Assembly (NCBI RefSeq): GCF_009826895.1 | Contig: NZ_WUMV01000007.1 | Coordinates: 186,001 to 250,000, forward strand | Direction: 5' to 3' | Source of the DNA: Stappia sediminis | Lineage (GTDB): Bacteria; Pseudomonadota; Alphaproteobacteria; Rhizobiales; Stappiaceae | Length of the DNA: 64,000 bases | Shown: positions 1 through 8,310 of the stretch, one piece after another | Numbering within the stretch: the stretch's first letter is position 1 | Layout: every line of letters begins with the position of its first letter | Translations under genes and position numbers: made by a program | Notes under the pieces: generated by a model | The model's database searches: none | Told to the model about the DNA's origin: nothing | What the model saw: only the letters and a program-made list of their open reading frames with translations

Positions 1-817
1 CCTCGAATTCGCGCTCGATATCGGCCTTCAGTTCCTCCAGACCGGTCTCGTGAACGAGTATCTTGATACGGGCCTTGTACTTGTTGTCGCGCCGTCCGTA
101 GAGGTTGTAGACGCGCAGGATCGCCTCCGTATAGGCGAGAAGATCAGCCTCGGGCAGGAAGTCGCGCACCTTGCGCCCGATCATCGGCGTGCGGCCAAGA
201 CCACCGCCGACATAAACGGTGAAGCCGGTCTCACCCTCTTCGTTGCGCGCAAGCTGCAAGCCGATGTCGTGCACCTGAACGGCGGCCCGGTCATTCGGCG
301 CCCCGGTAATCGCGATCTTGAATTTACGCGGCAGGAAAGAGAACTCCGGGTGGAGCGACGACCACTGGCGCAGAATTTCCGCGTAGACGCGCGGGTCCGC
401 TATCTCATCGGCGGCCGCACCGGCGAAATGATCCGCCGTCACGTTGCGGATGCAGTTGCCCGACGTCTGAATGGCGTGCATTTCCACTTCGGCAAGTTCG
501 GACAGGATTTCCGGCGTCTCGTCGAGGCGCGGCCAGTTGAACTGGATGTTCTGGCGCGTCGTGAAATGGCCGTAGCCGTGATCGTACTTGCGCGCGATAT
601 GCGCAAGCCTGCGCATCTGAACCGAATTCATCGTTCCGTAGGGCACGGCAACACGCAGCATATAGGCGTGAAGCTGCAGGTAGAGACCGTTCATCAGCCG
701 CAGCGGCTTGAACTGCTCTTCCGTCAGATCACCGGAAAGACGGCGGCGGACCTGGTCGCTGAACTGCGCGACACGTGCCAGAACGAATTCGCGGTCGAAC
801 TCATCGTAGCGATACAT
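1..817 (-). CDS. cysI: Nitrite/sulfite reductase hemoprotein (CysI type), N-terminal part
   Basis: The 3' end lies outside the window; 272 codons are visible. Translation of the minus strand from the ATG at 817 begins MYRYDEFDREFVLARVAQF and contains YGHFTTRQNIQFNWPRL and QTSGNCIRNVT. These are the ferredoxin-like half-domain and substrate-pocket segments of siroheme/4Fe-4S sulfite and nitrite reductases; the cluster cysteines would lie in the missing part. The family reduces sulfite to sulfide in the cytoplasm. The start has an AGGAG box 7 bases upstream and lies 21 bases after the DUF2849 gene. The order cysG-DUF2849-cysI is usual in rhizobia and points to assimilatory sulfite reduction, with CysG supplying the siroheme. 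A nitrite substrate is less likely, because nirB starts at the other end of the window. Confidence 0.9.
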   Translation of the reverse strand, partial: MYRYDEFDREFVLARVAQFSDQVRRRLSGDLTEEQFKPLRLMNGLYLQLHAYMLRVAVPYGTMNSVQMRRLAHIARKYDHGYGHFTTRQNIQFNWPRLDETPEILSELAEVEMHAIQTSGNCIRNVTADHFAGAAADEIADPRVYAEILRQWSSLHPEFSFLPRKFKIAITGAPNDRAAVQVHDIGLQLARNEEGETGFTVYVGGGLGRTPMIGRKVRDFLPEADLLAYTEAILRVYNLYGRRDNKYKARIKILVHETGLEELKADIEREFE

Positions 818-838
818 TACTGAACTCCTTCGGCCGCG

Positions 839-1147
839 TTACGCGGCATTCACGCGGCGACGGGCCTGCTTGCCGAGATCGAGTCGCATGGTAGGCCCCG
901 CCGCACGGATCTGTTCACGGAAGCGCACGGGGATCAGCACGCCTTCCTCAACCGTCACATCGATGGAATAGACGTCGACCACTTCCTGGCGGTCGGCTGA
1001 GGCGGCACCTTCTTCCAGCGCCTCGGCTTCCGCTTCCTTCGTTTCCAGGACATGGGCTTCGCCAAGATCCTCAACCCACCGTCCACCGGCTCCAAGCCAG
1101 ACGACTTCGCCATCGAAAAGGCGGTTGGCGGTAACGACTTTCATCAT
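839..1147 (-). CDS. DUF2849 domain protein of the sulfate assimilation operon
   Basis: A small protein of 102 residues with the DUF2849 pattern: MMKVVTANRLFDGEVVWL at the start, an acidic middle (about residues 30-55) and an RIR/R-rich end. In rhizobial genomes this family is almost always found between cysG and cysI, as here, which suggests a helper role in siroheme or sulfite reductase function. The molecular activity is not known. I chose the ATG at 1147 (the next ATG, at 1144, is equally possible) because GAGGA lies just upstream. The longer frame to 1159 would begin inside the end of cysG. The stop of cysG and this ribosome site overlap, so translation is probably coupled. Confidence 0.8.
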   Translation of the reverse strand: MMKVVTANRLFDGEVVWLGAGGRWVEDLGEAHVLETKEAEAEALEEGAASADRQEVVDVYSIDVTVEEGVLIPVRFREQIRAAGPTMRLDLGKQARRRVNAA

Positions 1148-1155
1148 GTCTGTCC

Positions 1156-2598
1156 TCATGCGGCGTATGCGGAATTGGAGGATGTGCGGGGCGAAAGCGT
1201 CAGCGCGCCCTGGAGCGCACCGTGGCCGACGGCATCACCAACCAGGATCAGCACCGGGCCGTCGACATCCTCATGGGTTTCAAGGTGACAAAGCTCGGCA
1301 AGCGTGCCGGCGAAAATCGTCTCATCCGTCCGGCTGGCGTTTTCAACAACGGCGACCGGAGTGGTGGCGGCAAGCCCGGCATCGATCAGACGTGCCGAGA
1401 CACGCGCAGCGACGCTGCGGCCCATATAAACGGCCACCGTCGATCCCTTCAGCGCAAGGTCGATCCATGCGGGCAGCGTTTCCCCGTCTCGGTCGTGCCC
1501 GGTCGCGAAAACAAGCTGGGAAGAGACGCCGCGTAGCGTAAGCGGGACTTGCGCGGAAGCGGCCGCCGCGAAGGCGGCGCTCACGCCCGGCACGACATCG
1601 CAGCCGATGCCGGCCTCGCGAAGTGCGGCAAGCTCCTCGCCCGACCGGCCGAACACCAGCGGATCGCCGGCCTTCAGACGCACCACACGGCGCCCGAGCG
1701 AAGCCTCGCGAACGAGAAGCGCGTTGATTTTATCTTGCGAGGCGGAATGAGCGCCCTTGCGCTTGCCGACCGATATACGCTCGGCATCGCGCCGGCCCAT
1801 CGAGACGACAGCTTCGGGCACGAGAGCGTCATGGACGATGACGTCGGCTTCCTGCAGGACGCGCTGCGCCCGCAGCGTCAGAAGGTCCTCCGCGCCGGGG
1901 CCGGCACCGACGAGCCAGACGAATCCGCGCTCGTCCTGCTCGCCATTCAACAGGCGCTGCGCTTCCGCACGCGCGACATCTACACGGCCGGACTGGACAT
2001 TGTCGGACACGGGGCCGGAAAAGAATTTCGCCCAGAACCGGCGGCGGGCGACACCATCCTTCAGGACGCGCGACACGGTCTCGCGAAAGCTTTCGGCAAG
2101 GCGGGCGAGCTCACCCGTCTCGCGCGGCAGCATCGCCTCGATCCGCGCGCGGATATGGCGCGCCAGCACCGGGCCGACGCCGGTCGACGTAATGGCGACA
2201 GCAACAGGCGCACGATTGACGAGCGCCCCGACGTAAAAATCGCAAAGCTCGGGCCGATCGACGGCGTTCGACGGAATGCCGGCGGCACGCCCGGCCTCAA
2301 CGACGGCTCGGTCCTGTTCCTCCTCGCCGCTCGCGGCGAAAACTAGAGCGGCACGCTCCACATGCTCCGCGCGGAAGCGCTCACGAATGATAAAGGCGCC
2401 GGCCTTTTCTGCGGCACGTTCAAGTACTGGTGCGGGCGCCCTGGACACAATCTCGATCTTCGCCTGGGTTTCGGACAGAAGCCTGACCTTGGCGGCAGCC
2501 TCTTCTCCGCCGCCCACGACAACGACGCGCCGGCCCGCGACCTTCTGGAAGGTCGGGAACACCGAAAGCTTGCTGTCGCTCACCGTATCGGGCCTCAT
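1156..2598 (-). CDS. cysG: Siroheme synthase CysG (bifunctional)
   Basis: A 480-residue, two-part enzyme. Residues 1-215 form the precorrin-2 dehydrogenase/sirohydrochlorin ferrochelatase part, with a Rossmann loop VVVVGGGEEAAAK at 25-37 and NAVDRPELCDF at 111-121. Residues 225-480 form the uroporphyrinogen-III C-methyltransferase (SUMT), with VGAGPGAEDLLTL near 230 and the S-adenosylmethionine-binding GDPLVFGRSGEE at 311-322. Together they turn uroporphyrinogen III into siroheme, the cofactor of the sulfite reductase encoded downstream. The open frame extends to 2790, but the added stretch looks non-coding; the ATG at 2598 has GGAG 7 bases upstream and matches family length. First gene of the visible operon. 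Confidence 0.95.
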   Translation of the reverse strand: MRPDTVSDSKLSVFPTFQKVAGRRVVVVGGGEEAAAKVRLLSETQAKIEIVSRAPAPVLERAAEKAGAFIIRERFRAEHVERAALVFAASGEEEQDRAVVEAGRAAGIPSNAVDRPELCDFYVGALVNRAPVAVAITSTGVGPVLARHIRARIEAMLPRETGELARLAESFRETVSRVLKDGVARRRFWAKFFSGPVSDNVQSGRVDVARAEAQRLLNGEQDERGFVWLVGAGPGAEDLLTLRAQRVLQEADVIVHDALVPEAVVSMGRRDAERISVGKRKGAHSASQDKINALLVREASLGRRVVRLKAGDPLVFGRSGEELAALREAGIGCDVVPGVSAAFAAAASAQVPLTLRGVSSQLVFATGHDRDGETLPAWIDLALKGSTVAVYMGRSVAARVSARLIDAGLAATTPVAVVENASRTDETIFAGTLAELCHLETHEDVDGPVLILVGDAVGHGALQGALTLSPRTSSNSAYAA

Positions 2599-3010
2599 GG
2601 CGCACTCCGGGCGGTTTATCCAAAGACGCCACAAGAGATAGCGATCCCGCCTGCGGATTGCCGGGCATGGAATTTCAATGCTCGAACCGAAAGGAGAAAA
2701 GAATTCCAGTTGCGGAGTTACCGGCAAGACAACCGGTTGAATCCGAATACGAAAGGACCGATTAAAAGGAATTTCCAAAAATCTCCACAAATGAACAACA
2801 AGAACGATTTAAACCCATCAATGTTCCTACTTCCTGAGTACGATTTTCCAATAACGCCACTTAACGTGCCAAGCTGAGGCCTGCCCGTTTTGGACAAGGC
2901 GCAGACAGGCATGCTATGCCTCACGATCGAAAAGACCGATTGTGCGCAATTCTGCCGGCGACCTGTTGGAGCCAGTCTTGCCTCAATGCGCAGCAACGAA
3001 GGAACAGCTC
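2599..3010. other. Intergenic region between cysG and the FKBP gene
   Basis: A 412-base divergent intergenic region that must hold the promoters of cysG (minus) and the FKBP gene (plus). The part from about 2730 to 2860 is clearly richer in A and T than its surroundings. A short inverted repeat (aggcat, 3-base gap, atgcct) lies near 2907-2921. No gene or sure operator is visible. Confidence 0.5.
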
Positions 3011-3439
3011 ATGACGACGGCGAAACAGGGCGACAAGGTTCGCATCCACTACACCGGAAAGCTGACCGACGGGACGGAATTCGATTCTTCCGAAGGTCGC
3101 GATCCCCTGGAATTTACCGTCGGCGCCGGCGAGATCATCAATGGTCTGGATCGCGAGGTCGACGGCATGGAAGTCGGCGAGAAGAAGAGCGTTACCATTC
3201 CGTCGGATGACGCCTATGGCCCGCATCACGCCGACCGCGTGCAACAGGTGCCGCGTGACATGATCCCGCCGGAAATCGACCCGACGGTCGGCGCGCGCCT
3301 GCAGGCAACCACCGGTGACGGAAACCTGCTCGTCTTCACGGTTACCGCAACTGACGATGCGAACGTTACGCTGGACGCGAACCACCCGCTTGCCGGCAAG
3401 GATCTCGTGTTCGACGTGGAATTAGTGGAAATCGCCTGA
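3011..3439 (+). CDS. FKBP-type peptidyl-prolyl cis-trans isomerase (SlyD-like)
   Basis: A 142-residue protein. KVRIHYTGKLTDGTEFDSS at the start is the FKBP core, interrupted by an insert-in-flap segment (GPHHADRVQQVPRDMIPPEI) as in SlyD-type enzymes, and closed by NHPLAGKDLVFDVELVEIA. The family isomerises X-Pro bonds and works as a folding chaperone. No signal peptide is present, so it should be cytoplasmic. It lacks the His-rich metal tail of E. coli SlyD. The ATG at 3011 has GAAGGA upstream; the frame extends to 2942 but without a better start. It is a single-gene unit ended by a strong terminator. Confidence 0.9.
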   Translation: MTTAKQGDKVRIHYTGKLTDGTEFDSSEGRDPLEFTVGAGEIINGLDREVDGMEVGEKKSVTIPSDDAYGPHHADRVQQVPRDMIPPEIDPTVGARLQATTGDGNLLVFTVTATDDANVTLDANHPLAGKDLVFDVELVEIA

Positions 3440-3466
3440 CCGGCGCCAGCAGAACAACAATATGAA

Positions 3467-3500
3467 AAGGCCGCCGGGTGCTTCGGCGGCCTTGTTTTTT
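3467..3500 (+). terminator. Intrinsic terminator after the FKBP gene
   Basis: A perfect 10-bp stem (aaggccgccg / cggcggcctt) with a 7-base loop, followed by gtttttt. It lies 28 bases after the FKBP stop. On the other strand it is followed by TTTTC, so it may also stop transcription from the thiolase gene, which ends at 3520. Confidence 0.85.
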
Positions 3501-3519
3501 CGAACGGAATTTCGAGCGT

Positions 3520-4686
3520 TCAGCGGATCGGCTGGAGGATCGATACGTAGTTGGCGACAGCGGCGCCGCCCATATTGAAGACACCGCCGAGTTCCGCTCC
3601 CTTGACCTGAATGCCGCCGGCATTCCCCGTAAGCTGCATGGACGTCAGCACATGCATGGAAACGCCCGTCGCGCCGATCGGGTGACCCTTCGCCTTGAGC
3701 CCGCCCGAAGGATTGACCGGCAGCTTGCCATCCATCTCCGTCCAGCCTTCCAGAATGGCGCGCTCACCTTCGCCCTCCGGTGCCAGACCCATCGCCTCGT
3801 ATTCGATAAGCTCGGCAATGGTGAAACAGTCGTGCGTCTCCACGAAGGAGAGATCATCGAGCGTGATGCCCGCGCGATCGAGCGCCTTGCGCCATGCCTC
3901 GCCGCAACCCTCGAACCTCAGGATGTCGCGCTTCGACATCGGCAGGAAATCCTGCACATGCGCCTGCGAGCGAAAGGCGACCGCCTTGTCGTGTGAAAGT
4001 GCGGAGGAAATATCGGTCAGCACAAGCGCTGCCGCACCATCGGACACAAGCGAACAGTCCGTCCGCTTCAGCGGGCCTGCGACATACGGGTTCTTCTCGC
4101 TTTCGGCACGGCAGAAATCGAAGCCCAGGTCCTTGCGCATCTGGGCGTAAGGATTGTTGACGCCGTTCCTGTGGTTCTTTGCGGCGATCTTCGCAAGCGC
4201 GTCAGACTTGTCGCCGTATTTCTGGAAATAACCCTGGGCGATCTTTCCGAATACGCCCGCAAAGCCCGCGGGCGTATCGCCGTCTTCGGGCAGATAGGAA
4301 GCCTTCAAAAGGTTCCTGCCGATTTCCGGCCCCGGGGTCGTCGTCATCTGCTCGACGCCGACGACGAGCACGCGGCGGGCGTCGCCCGACCTGATCGCAC
4401 GTACGCCTTGATGCACGGCCGCGGACCCGGTCGCGCAGGCGTTTTCCACCCGCGTCGCCCTCTTGAAGCGAAGGGCCGGGTCGGCCTGCAGGACGAGCGA
4501 AGCAGTGAAATCCTGCGCCGAAAAGCCTGCATTGAAATGGCCGAGAACGATCTCGTCGATATCCTTCGGCTCAAGGCCCGCATCGGCGATCGCGTCGCGC
4601 GCGACCCGCACGATCAGGCTTTCGACGGTTTCCTCGGAATGCTTCCCGAATGGCGTATGCGCCCAACCTACGATGGCGGCGGTCAT
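3520..4686 (-). CDS. Thiolase / acetyl-CoA acetyltransferase family (SCP-x-like)
   Basis: 388 residues of the thiolase superfamily. The acylated cysteine is C84 in ENACATGSAA, followed by HDC at 285-287 and the C-terminal GGLKAKGHPIGATG with H335. The sequence is closest in style to the lipid-transfer/SCP-x and archaeal-type thiolases rather than to FadA or PhaA: it is shorter, and the second catalytic cysteine lies in HDCF instead of the usual C-terminal CxG motif. Such enzymes act in the cytoplasm on acyl-CoAs, but the substrate cannot be predicted. The neighbour upstream is a hydroxypyruvate-isomerase-like gene on the same strand, with an AT-rich gap (4687-4819) that probably holds a promoter. 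Confidence 0.85.
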   Translation of the reverse strand: MTAAIVGWAHTPFGKHSEETVESLIVRVARDAIADAGLEPKDIDEIVLGHFNAGFSAQDFTASLVLQADPALRFKRATRVENACATGSAAVHQGVRAIRSGDARRVLVVGVEQMTTTPGPEIGRNLLKASYLPEDGDTPAGFAGVFGKIAQGYFQKYGDKSDALAKIAAKNHRNGVNNPYAQMRKDLGFDFCRAESEKNPYVAGPLKRTDCSLVSDGAAALVLTDISSALSHDKAVAFRSQAHVQDFLPMSKRDILRFEGCGEAWRKALDRAGITLDDLSFVETHDCFTIAELIEYEAMGLAPEGEGERAILEGWTEMDGKLPVNPSGGLKAKGHPIGATGVSMHVLTSMQLTGNAGGIQVKGAELGGVFNMGGAAVANYVSILQPIR

Positions 4687-4819
4687 TGGTCGTTCTCCCG
4701 TGAAAGGACAGGACTATATACGAATTCGGGCCGGATCGTTTCACCTTCGGTCCGGCAAGGCAAGAATTTTATTTACGGGCACGTCAATACAAGAGTATTA
4801 TTTTATATATATCAATTTG

Positions 4820-5617
4820 TTACTCCGGATTTCCCGTTCGCCCAAGGCCATATTGCCATGCCCATGCCATGCCTGTTTCCGTGGTTTCGCGCGGTTGATA
4901 TTCCGCACCGATCAGCCCTGAGTAACCCTTCATGACCAGATGCTGGATCACAAAGGGGTAGTTGATTTCGCCGGTATCCGGTTCGCCGCGATCCGGCACC
5001 GCCGCGATCTGGATGTGGCCAATGCGAGCCCAGTTCCACTCCAGCCGATTGATGATGTTCCCTTGCTGGAGTTGCACATGATAGACATCGAAGAGGATCT
5101 TCACCCGATCGGAGCCTACGGCATCGAGCACCTCGACCGCCTGTTCGACACTTGTCAGGAAATAACCCGGCCTGTCGATCGTATTGAGTGGCTCGATCAG
5201 AAGTGTGATCCCCGACGACCCCACCTTTTCGACCGCCTTCTTGAGGTTGGAAACGAAAGTCTCGAAAGCGGCGGTGCGCGCATCGTCCGGCACGTTTCCG
5301 GCCATGACGTGGATCATTCGCACACCGAGCGCCTTGGCATAGGAAAGAGCCAGATCGAAGCCGCGTTCGAAATCTTCCTCTCGTCCCGGAACGGCGGCAA
5401 GACCCAATTCCCCGGCGCCCATATCTCCGGGCGGCGTGTTGATCCCGGTAAGCCTGACCATGCTGCGTTCCAGCGCACCGGCGATTTCCTCGATCGAATG
5501 GTCGTATGGCCAGTGGCATTCCACGCAATCGAATCCGACTGCCTTTGCCGCCTCGAAACGCTCAAGAAACGGGCGATTGGAGAAAAGAAATGCAATATTG
5601 GCCGCAAGCTGGATCAC
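4820..5617 (-). CDS. Hydroxypyruvate isomerase family TIM-barrel protein
   Basis: About 265 residues of the sugar phosphate isomerase/epimerase TIM-barrel fold. Segments typical of hydroxypyruvate isomerase (Hyi) and of the related 2-oxotetronate isomerase OtnI are visible: GFDCVECHWPYD, LLIEPLNTIDRPGYFL (metal-binding Glu), ILFDVYHVQLQQGN (metal-binding Asp and His) and IGAEYQP (Glu). The family interconverts hydroxypyruvate and tartronate semialdehyde in glyoxylate metabolism. No glyoxylate carboligase lies in the window, so the exact substrate is open. The start is taken at the GTG (VIQLAANIAF) because GGGGAGGGG lies directly before it; a TTG at 5632 is possible but lies upstream of that box. 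Confidence 0.8.
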   Translation of the reverse strand: MIQLAANIAFLFSNRPFLERFEAAKAVGFDCVECHWPYDHSIEEIAGALERSMVRLTGINTPPGDMGAGELGLAAVPGREEDFERGFDLALSYAKALGVRMIHVMAGNVPDDARTAAFETFVSNLKKAVEKVGSSGITLLIEPLNTIDRPGYFLTSVEQAVEVLDAVGSDRVKILFDVYHVQLQQGNIINRLEWNWARIGHIQIAAVPDRGEPDTGEINYPFVIQHLVMKGYSGLIGAEYQPRETTETGMAWAWQYGLGRTGNPE

Positions 5618-5724
5618 GCCACCCCTCCCCAAATATGTGGATTCTCAGGGTAACCCAGCAGGATTCTTGAACCAAGGTGCAACGGGTGGTTATTTCTGAA
5701 CGACTACCCGTACAGGAAAATTCC

Positions 5725-6504
5725 ATGTCAGATGCCCTTCCAGTATCGGCCTTCATCATCGCCAGGGACGAAGCCGACCGGATCGGGCGGGCGATCGACA
5801 GTGTCATCGGCCTGTTCGACGAGGTCATCGTCGTCGACAGCGGGTCGAGCGACGGCACGCCCGCGGTGGCCGAAGCGCACGGCGCGCGTGTCATATACAA
5901 CGATTGGCAGGGATATGGACCGCAGAAACGTTTCGCCGAAGACCAGTGCCGCAACCGCTGGCTCTTCAACCTCGATGCCGACGAGGCTGTAACGCCTGTC
6001 CTTGCGAAGGAGATTCATGCACTTTTCGAGACCGGACGCATTGCCGATGCCGATTGCTGGCAGGTTTCGATAGACGATGTGTACGCCCATGAAACCGGCC
6101 CCGCGCCCTGGGCTTATGGTTACATCCAGATCAGGCTCTACGATCGCGAGAAGGGTCGTTTTTCCGAATCTCCCGTGCATGACACCGTCCGTCCCGTTGC
6201 CGGCGCACGGCTCGGCCGCCTCAGGCAAGTGATGGAGCACCGCTCCCTCCGCTCGATCGGGTTTCAGGTCGACAAGATGAACCGATACTCCGCCATGCAG
6301 GTGGCAGACCTTGCCGAACGCGGGCGCAAGCTGCCGCGGTGGAGAATTCTGACGGAATTCCCCATCTCGTTCCTCAAGGCCTATTTCGGCAGGCGCTATG
6401 CGCTTTACGGCTGGTGGGGCGTCATCATCTCGATGAACTACGCCTATTCGCGTTTCCTGCGCGTGGCCAAAGGCTATGAATTGGAGATCGGCGAAAGCCG
6501 CTGA
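5725..6504 (+). CDS. Family 2 glycosyltransferase (WaaE/KdtX-like)
   Basis: 259 residues. The GT-A nucleotide-sugar domain is clear: VSAFIIARDEADRIGRAIDS at the start, VIVVDSGSSDGT, and the metal-binding NLDADEAVTP motif. The second half (SIGFQVDKMNRYSAMQVADLAERGRK and a C-terminal hydrophobic/basic stretch) is like the lipopolysaccharide core glucosyltransferases of the WaaE/KdtX group, which work on the inner face of the cytoplasmic membrane. The acceptor cannot be told. ATG at 5725 with CAGGAAA upstream; the frame is open back to 5677. The last 31 bases overlap the end of the convergent histidine kinase gene. Confidence 0.85.
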   Translation: MSDALPVSAFIIARDEADRIGRAIDSVIGLFDEVIVVDSGSSDGTPAVAEAHGARVIYNDWQGYGPQKRFAEDQCRNRWLFNLDADEAVTPVLAKEIHALFETGRIADADCWQVSIDDVYAHETGPAPWAYGYIQIRLYDREKGRFSESPVHDTVRPVAGARLGRLRQVMEHRSLRSIGFQVDKMNRYSAMQVADLAERGRKLPRWRILTEFPISFLKAYFGRRYALYGWWGVIISMNYAYSRFLRVAKGYELEIGESR

Positions 6505-7853
6505 AGTCCGTTTTCTCCGGTTCCCGCCTTCGTCGGCAGGAAGATCGTGAAGCAGGTACCTTCGCCGGGGCGTGAGATCACGTCGATGCGCCCGCCGTGC
6601 TTGTTGACCACGATATCATGCACGATCGCCAGGCCTTGTCCGGTACCTTCCCCCACATCCTTGGTGGTGAAGAAGGGATCGAAGATGCGCTCGAGATTTT
6701 CGGCCGTGATCCCGACGCCGCTGTCCTCGATTTCTATCATGATCTCATGCGGTTGTTCGTGGCGTGTGCGGATTGCAAGGAACCCGCGCCCACCATCGCG
6801 CACCTGCCTGGAGACCTTCAACGCCTGAACGGCGTTCACGACGAGGTTTAGCCAGACCTGGCCCAATTCGTTTGAATAGGCTTCGATTTCCGGCAACGCC
6901 GGGTCGAGATCCAGGATGACATCGGCGACATGCTTGATGTCGTTTCGACAAATTATCGTAGTGCCCTCTACCGCCTCGTTGACGTTGCAGGGGGCGGCGA
7001 CGCCGCTTCCCGGGTGGCTCAGTCCGCGCATGGACGCTACGATCCTGCCGATCTGCTCGATTCCTCCGATCGCCTCGGATATCGCGGCCGGAATTTCCTT
7101 GCGCAGATAATCCGGATCGCCAACCCCGCCGGCTGTCTCGCTGTCCAAAAGCCCGGGCAGGCTGCTTTCAAGGAAACGAAGGTTGTCTCCGACGAACTGC
7201 ACGGGGGTGTTGATTTCATGCGCAATGCCGCTTGCGAGCGTGCCAAGCGCCTCGAGCTTCTGGTTCTGCCGTGTTCTAACGGCTTGCTGACGTGCGGCGC
7301 GCGCCGCCGCCTGGCGTCGAACCGCCTCGTGGCCTGCATGCGCGATGGTTTCGAACAATTCTTCATCGCCACGGTCGAATGCGCGAGGCGCACTCTTGAG
7401 GCACATAACCAGGCTCGCGCCGTCATCGAGCATTTTCGTCGAGACGAGTGCCGAACGCCCGAGTTCGCGGACTTCTTGGCCGGCGGCATTCCAGAACGCA
7501 CGCTCGGTAAGGTCGTCGATCCGGTTGAATTCCTTTGATCCGGCCGCTGACACGAGCCCGGACAAGTCCTCCTTGAGGACGTTTTCGCTGGCAAGACGTG
7601 CCGCCTCGACCTGATATCCGGGCGTCTTCCGGCGAATGAAAAGAACGGAAGCCGGCGCAAACGCCGCCGCGAACTCGCGCGCCGCCCCTTGAGCGAAGGC
7701 TTCGGCATCGGTCTCTTCGGTGAAAAGGCGAAGGAGATTCGCAAGAGTTCTGGAGGTGTCCCGCCCCGACGTCCACAAGGGCCGGATGCTGCCATCGTTC
7801 AACGCGCTGGCGGGGCGGAATTCGATAACGCCTTTTGATGATCTTCGCGCCAC
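6474..7853 (-). CDS. Soluble sensor histidine kinase (GAF-like sensor, HATPase)
   Basis: 459 residues with no membrane segment. Residues about 38-180 look like a GAF-type sensor domain. The H-box ASGIAHEINTPVQF places the phosphorylated histidine at H212. The ATP-binding part has an N-box (ELGQVWLNLVVNAVQAL, 329-345), G1 (EDSGVGI, 376-382), F-box (FDPFFTTK) and G2 (GTGQGLAI). The H-box type (AHEINTP) is that of NtrB/ZraS-like kinases. The GTG start has GAGGGG 8 bases upstream. The response regulator gene at 8311-9297 lies upstream on the same strand, so the two may be partners, although 457 bases separate them. The signal is unknown. Confidence 0.85.
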   Translation of the reverse strand: MARRSSKGVIEFRPASALNDGSIRPLWTSGRDTSRTLANLLRLFTEETDAEAFAQGAAREFAAAFAPASVLFIRRKTPGYQVEAARLASENVLKEDLSGLVSAAGSKEFNRIDDLTERAFWNAAGQEVRELGRSALVSTKMLDDGASLVMCLKSAPRAFDRGDEELFETIAHAGHEAVRRQAAARAARQQAVRTRQNQKLEALGTLASGIAHEINTPVQFVGDNLRFLESSLPGLLDSETAGGVGDPDYLRKEIPAAISEAIGGIEQIGRIVASMRGLSHPGSGVAAPCNVNEAVEGTTIICRNDIKHVADVILDLDPALPEIEAYSNELGQVWLNLVVNAVQALKVSRQVRDGGRGFLAIRTRHEQPHEIMIEIEDSGVGITAENLERIFDPFFTTKDVGEGTGQGLAIVHDIVVNKHGGRIDVISRPGEGTCFTIFLPTKAGTGENGLQRLSPISNS

Positions 7854-8310
7854 GCCCCGGCCCCTCGAACTGCTGCTTCACCGGAACCCTAAGCAAAGGC
7901 TTTTTCGTAAGCGTTTGCCCATTCGCTAAAAGTCGAACTATCGCAGGAAAAGCCGCATTATCGGCATTGACGGTTGAAAGGACGATGTTTTCCGAAAATC
8001 GAACAAGGCGCGGATGCAATTCGTTAAGTTTAACCTGGGCTTTTGTGCGGAAACATGATCCATGTCCCAAAACGGGGATTTGGACAACGTCTCGCAAGTG
8101 GCATCTATCGTTTAAAGGAAACGGGGACAACAAAGGCGACTGTAGCTCCCAGCCAGCCTCGACACCGCCTCTTCCTTCTCCGGGCCCGGCCTTGCTCCGG
8201 CCGCGCCTGACAGCACAACTGACGAGAAGGCGCGTTGCAAACCGGCAGCGCGCCTTGTTCGTCTGGGCGTTGAGCCGGGAGTCTTCCTGGTTTCGCGCGT
8301 TAGGCGAAAA
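7854..8310. other. Intergenic region between response regulator and kinase genes
   Basis: 457 bases without a convincing gene; open frames crossing it have no family features. It contains a strong stem-loop at 8227-8256 (see separate entry) close to the end of the response regulator gene, and presumably a promoter for the kinase gene. Confidence 0.5.
8227..8256 (-). terminator. Stem-loop after the response regulator gene (possible terminator)
   Basis: An 8-bp perfect stem (aaggcgcg / cgcgcctt) that extends to about 12 bp with one G-U pair, closing a short loop. It lies 55 bases beyond the stop of the response regulator gene. There is no good T-run on the minus strand, so this is either a weak terminator or an RNA-stabilising hairpin. 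Confidence 0.4.

Noticed and set aside
50-823. A plus-strand frame at the left edge
   Set aside because: It is the reverse reading of cysI, whose minus-strand translation shows the sulfite reductase sequence.
3461-3500. GC-rich hairpins (here, 10737, 11792, 14222) considered as a repeat family
   Set aside because: The stems differ in sequence and each has the T-run expected of an ordinary terminator.
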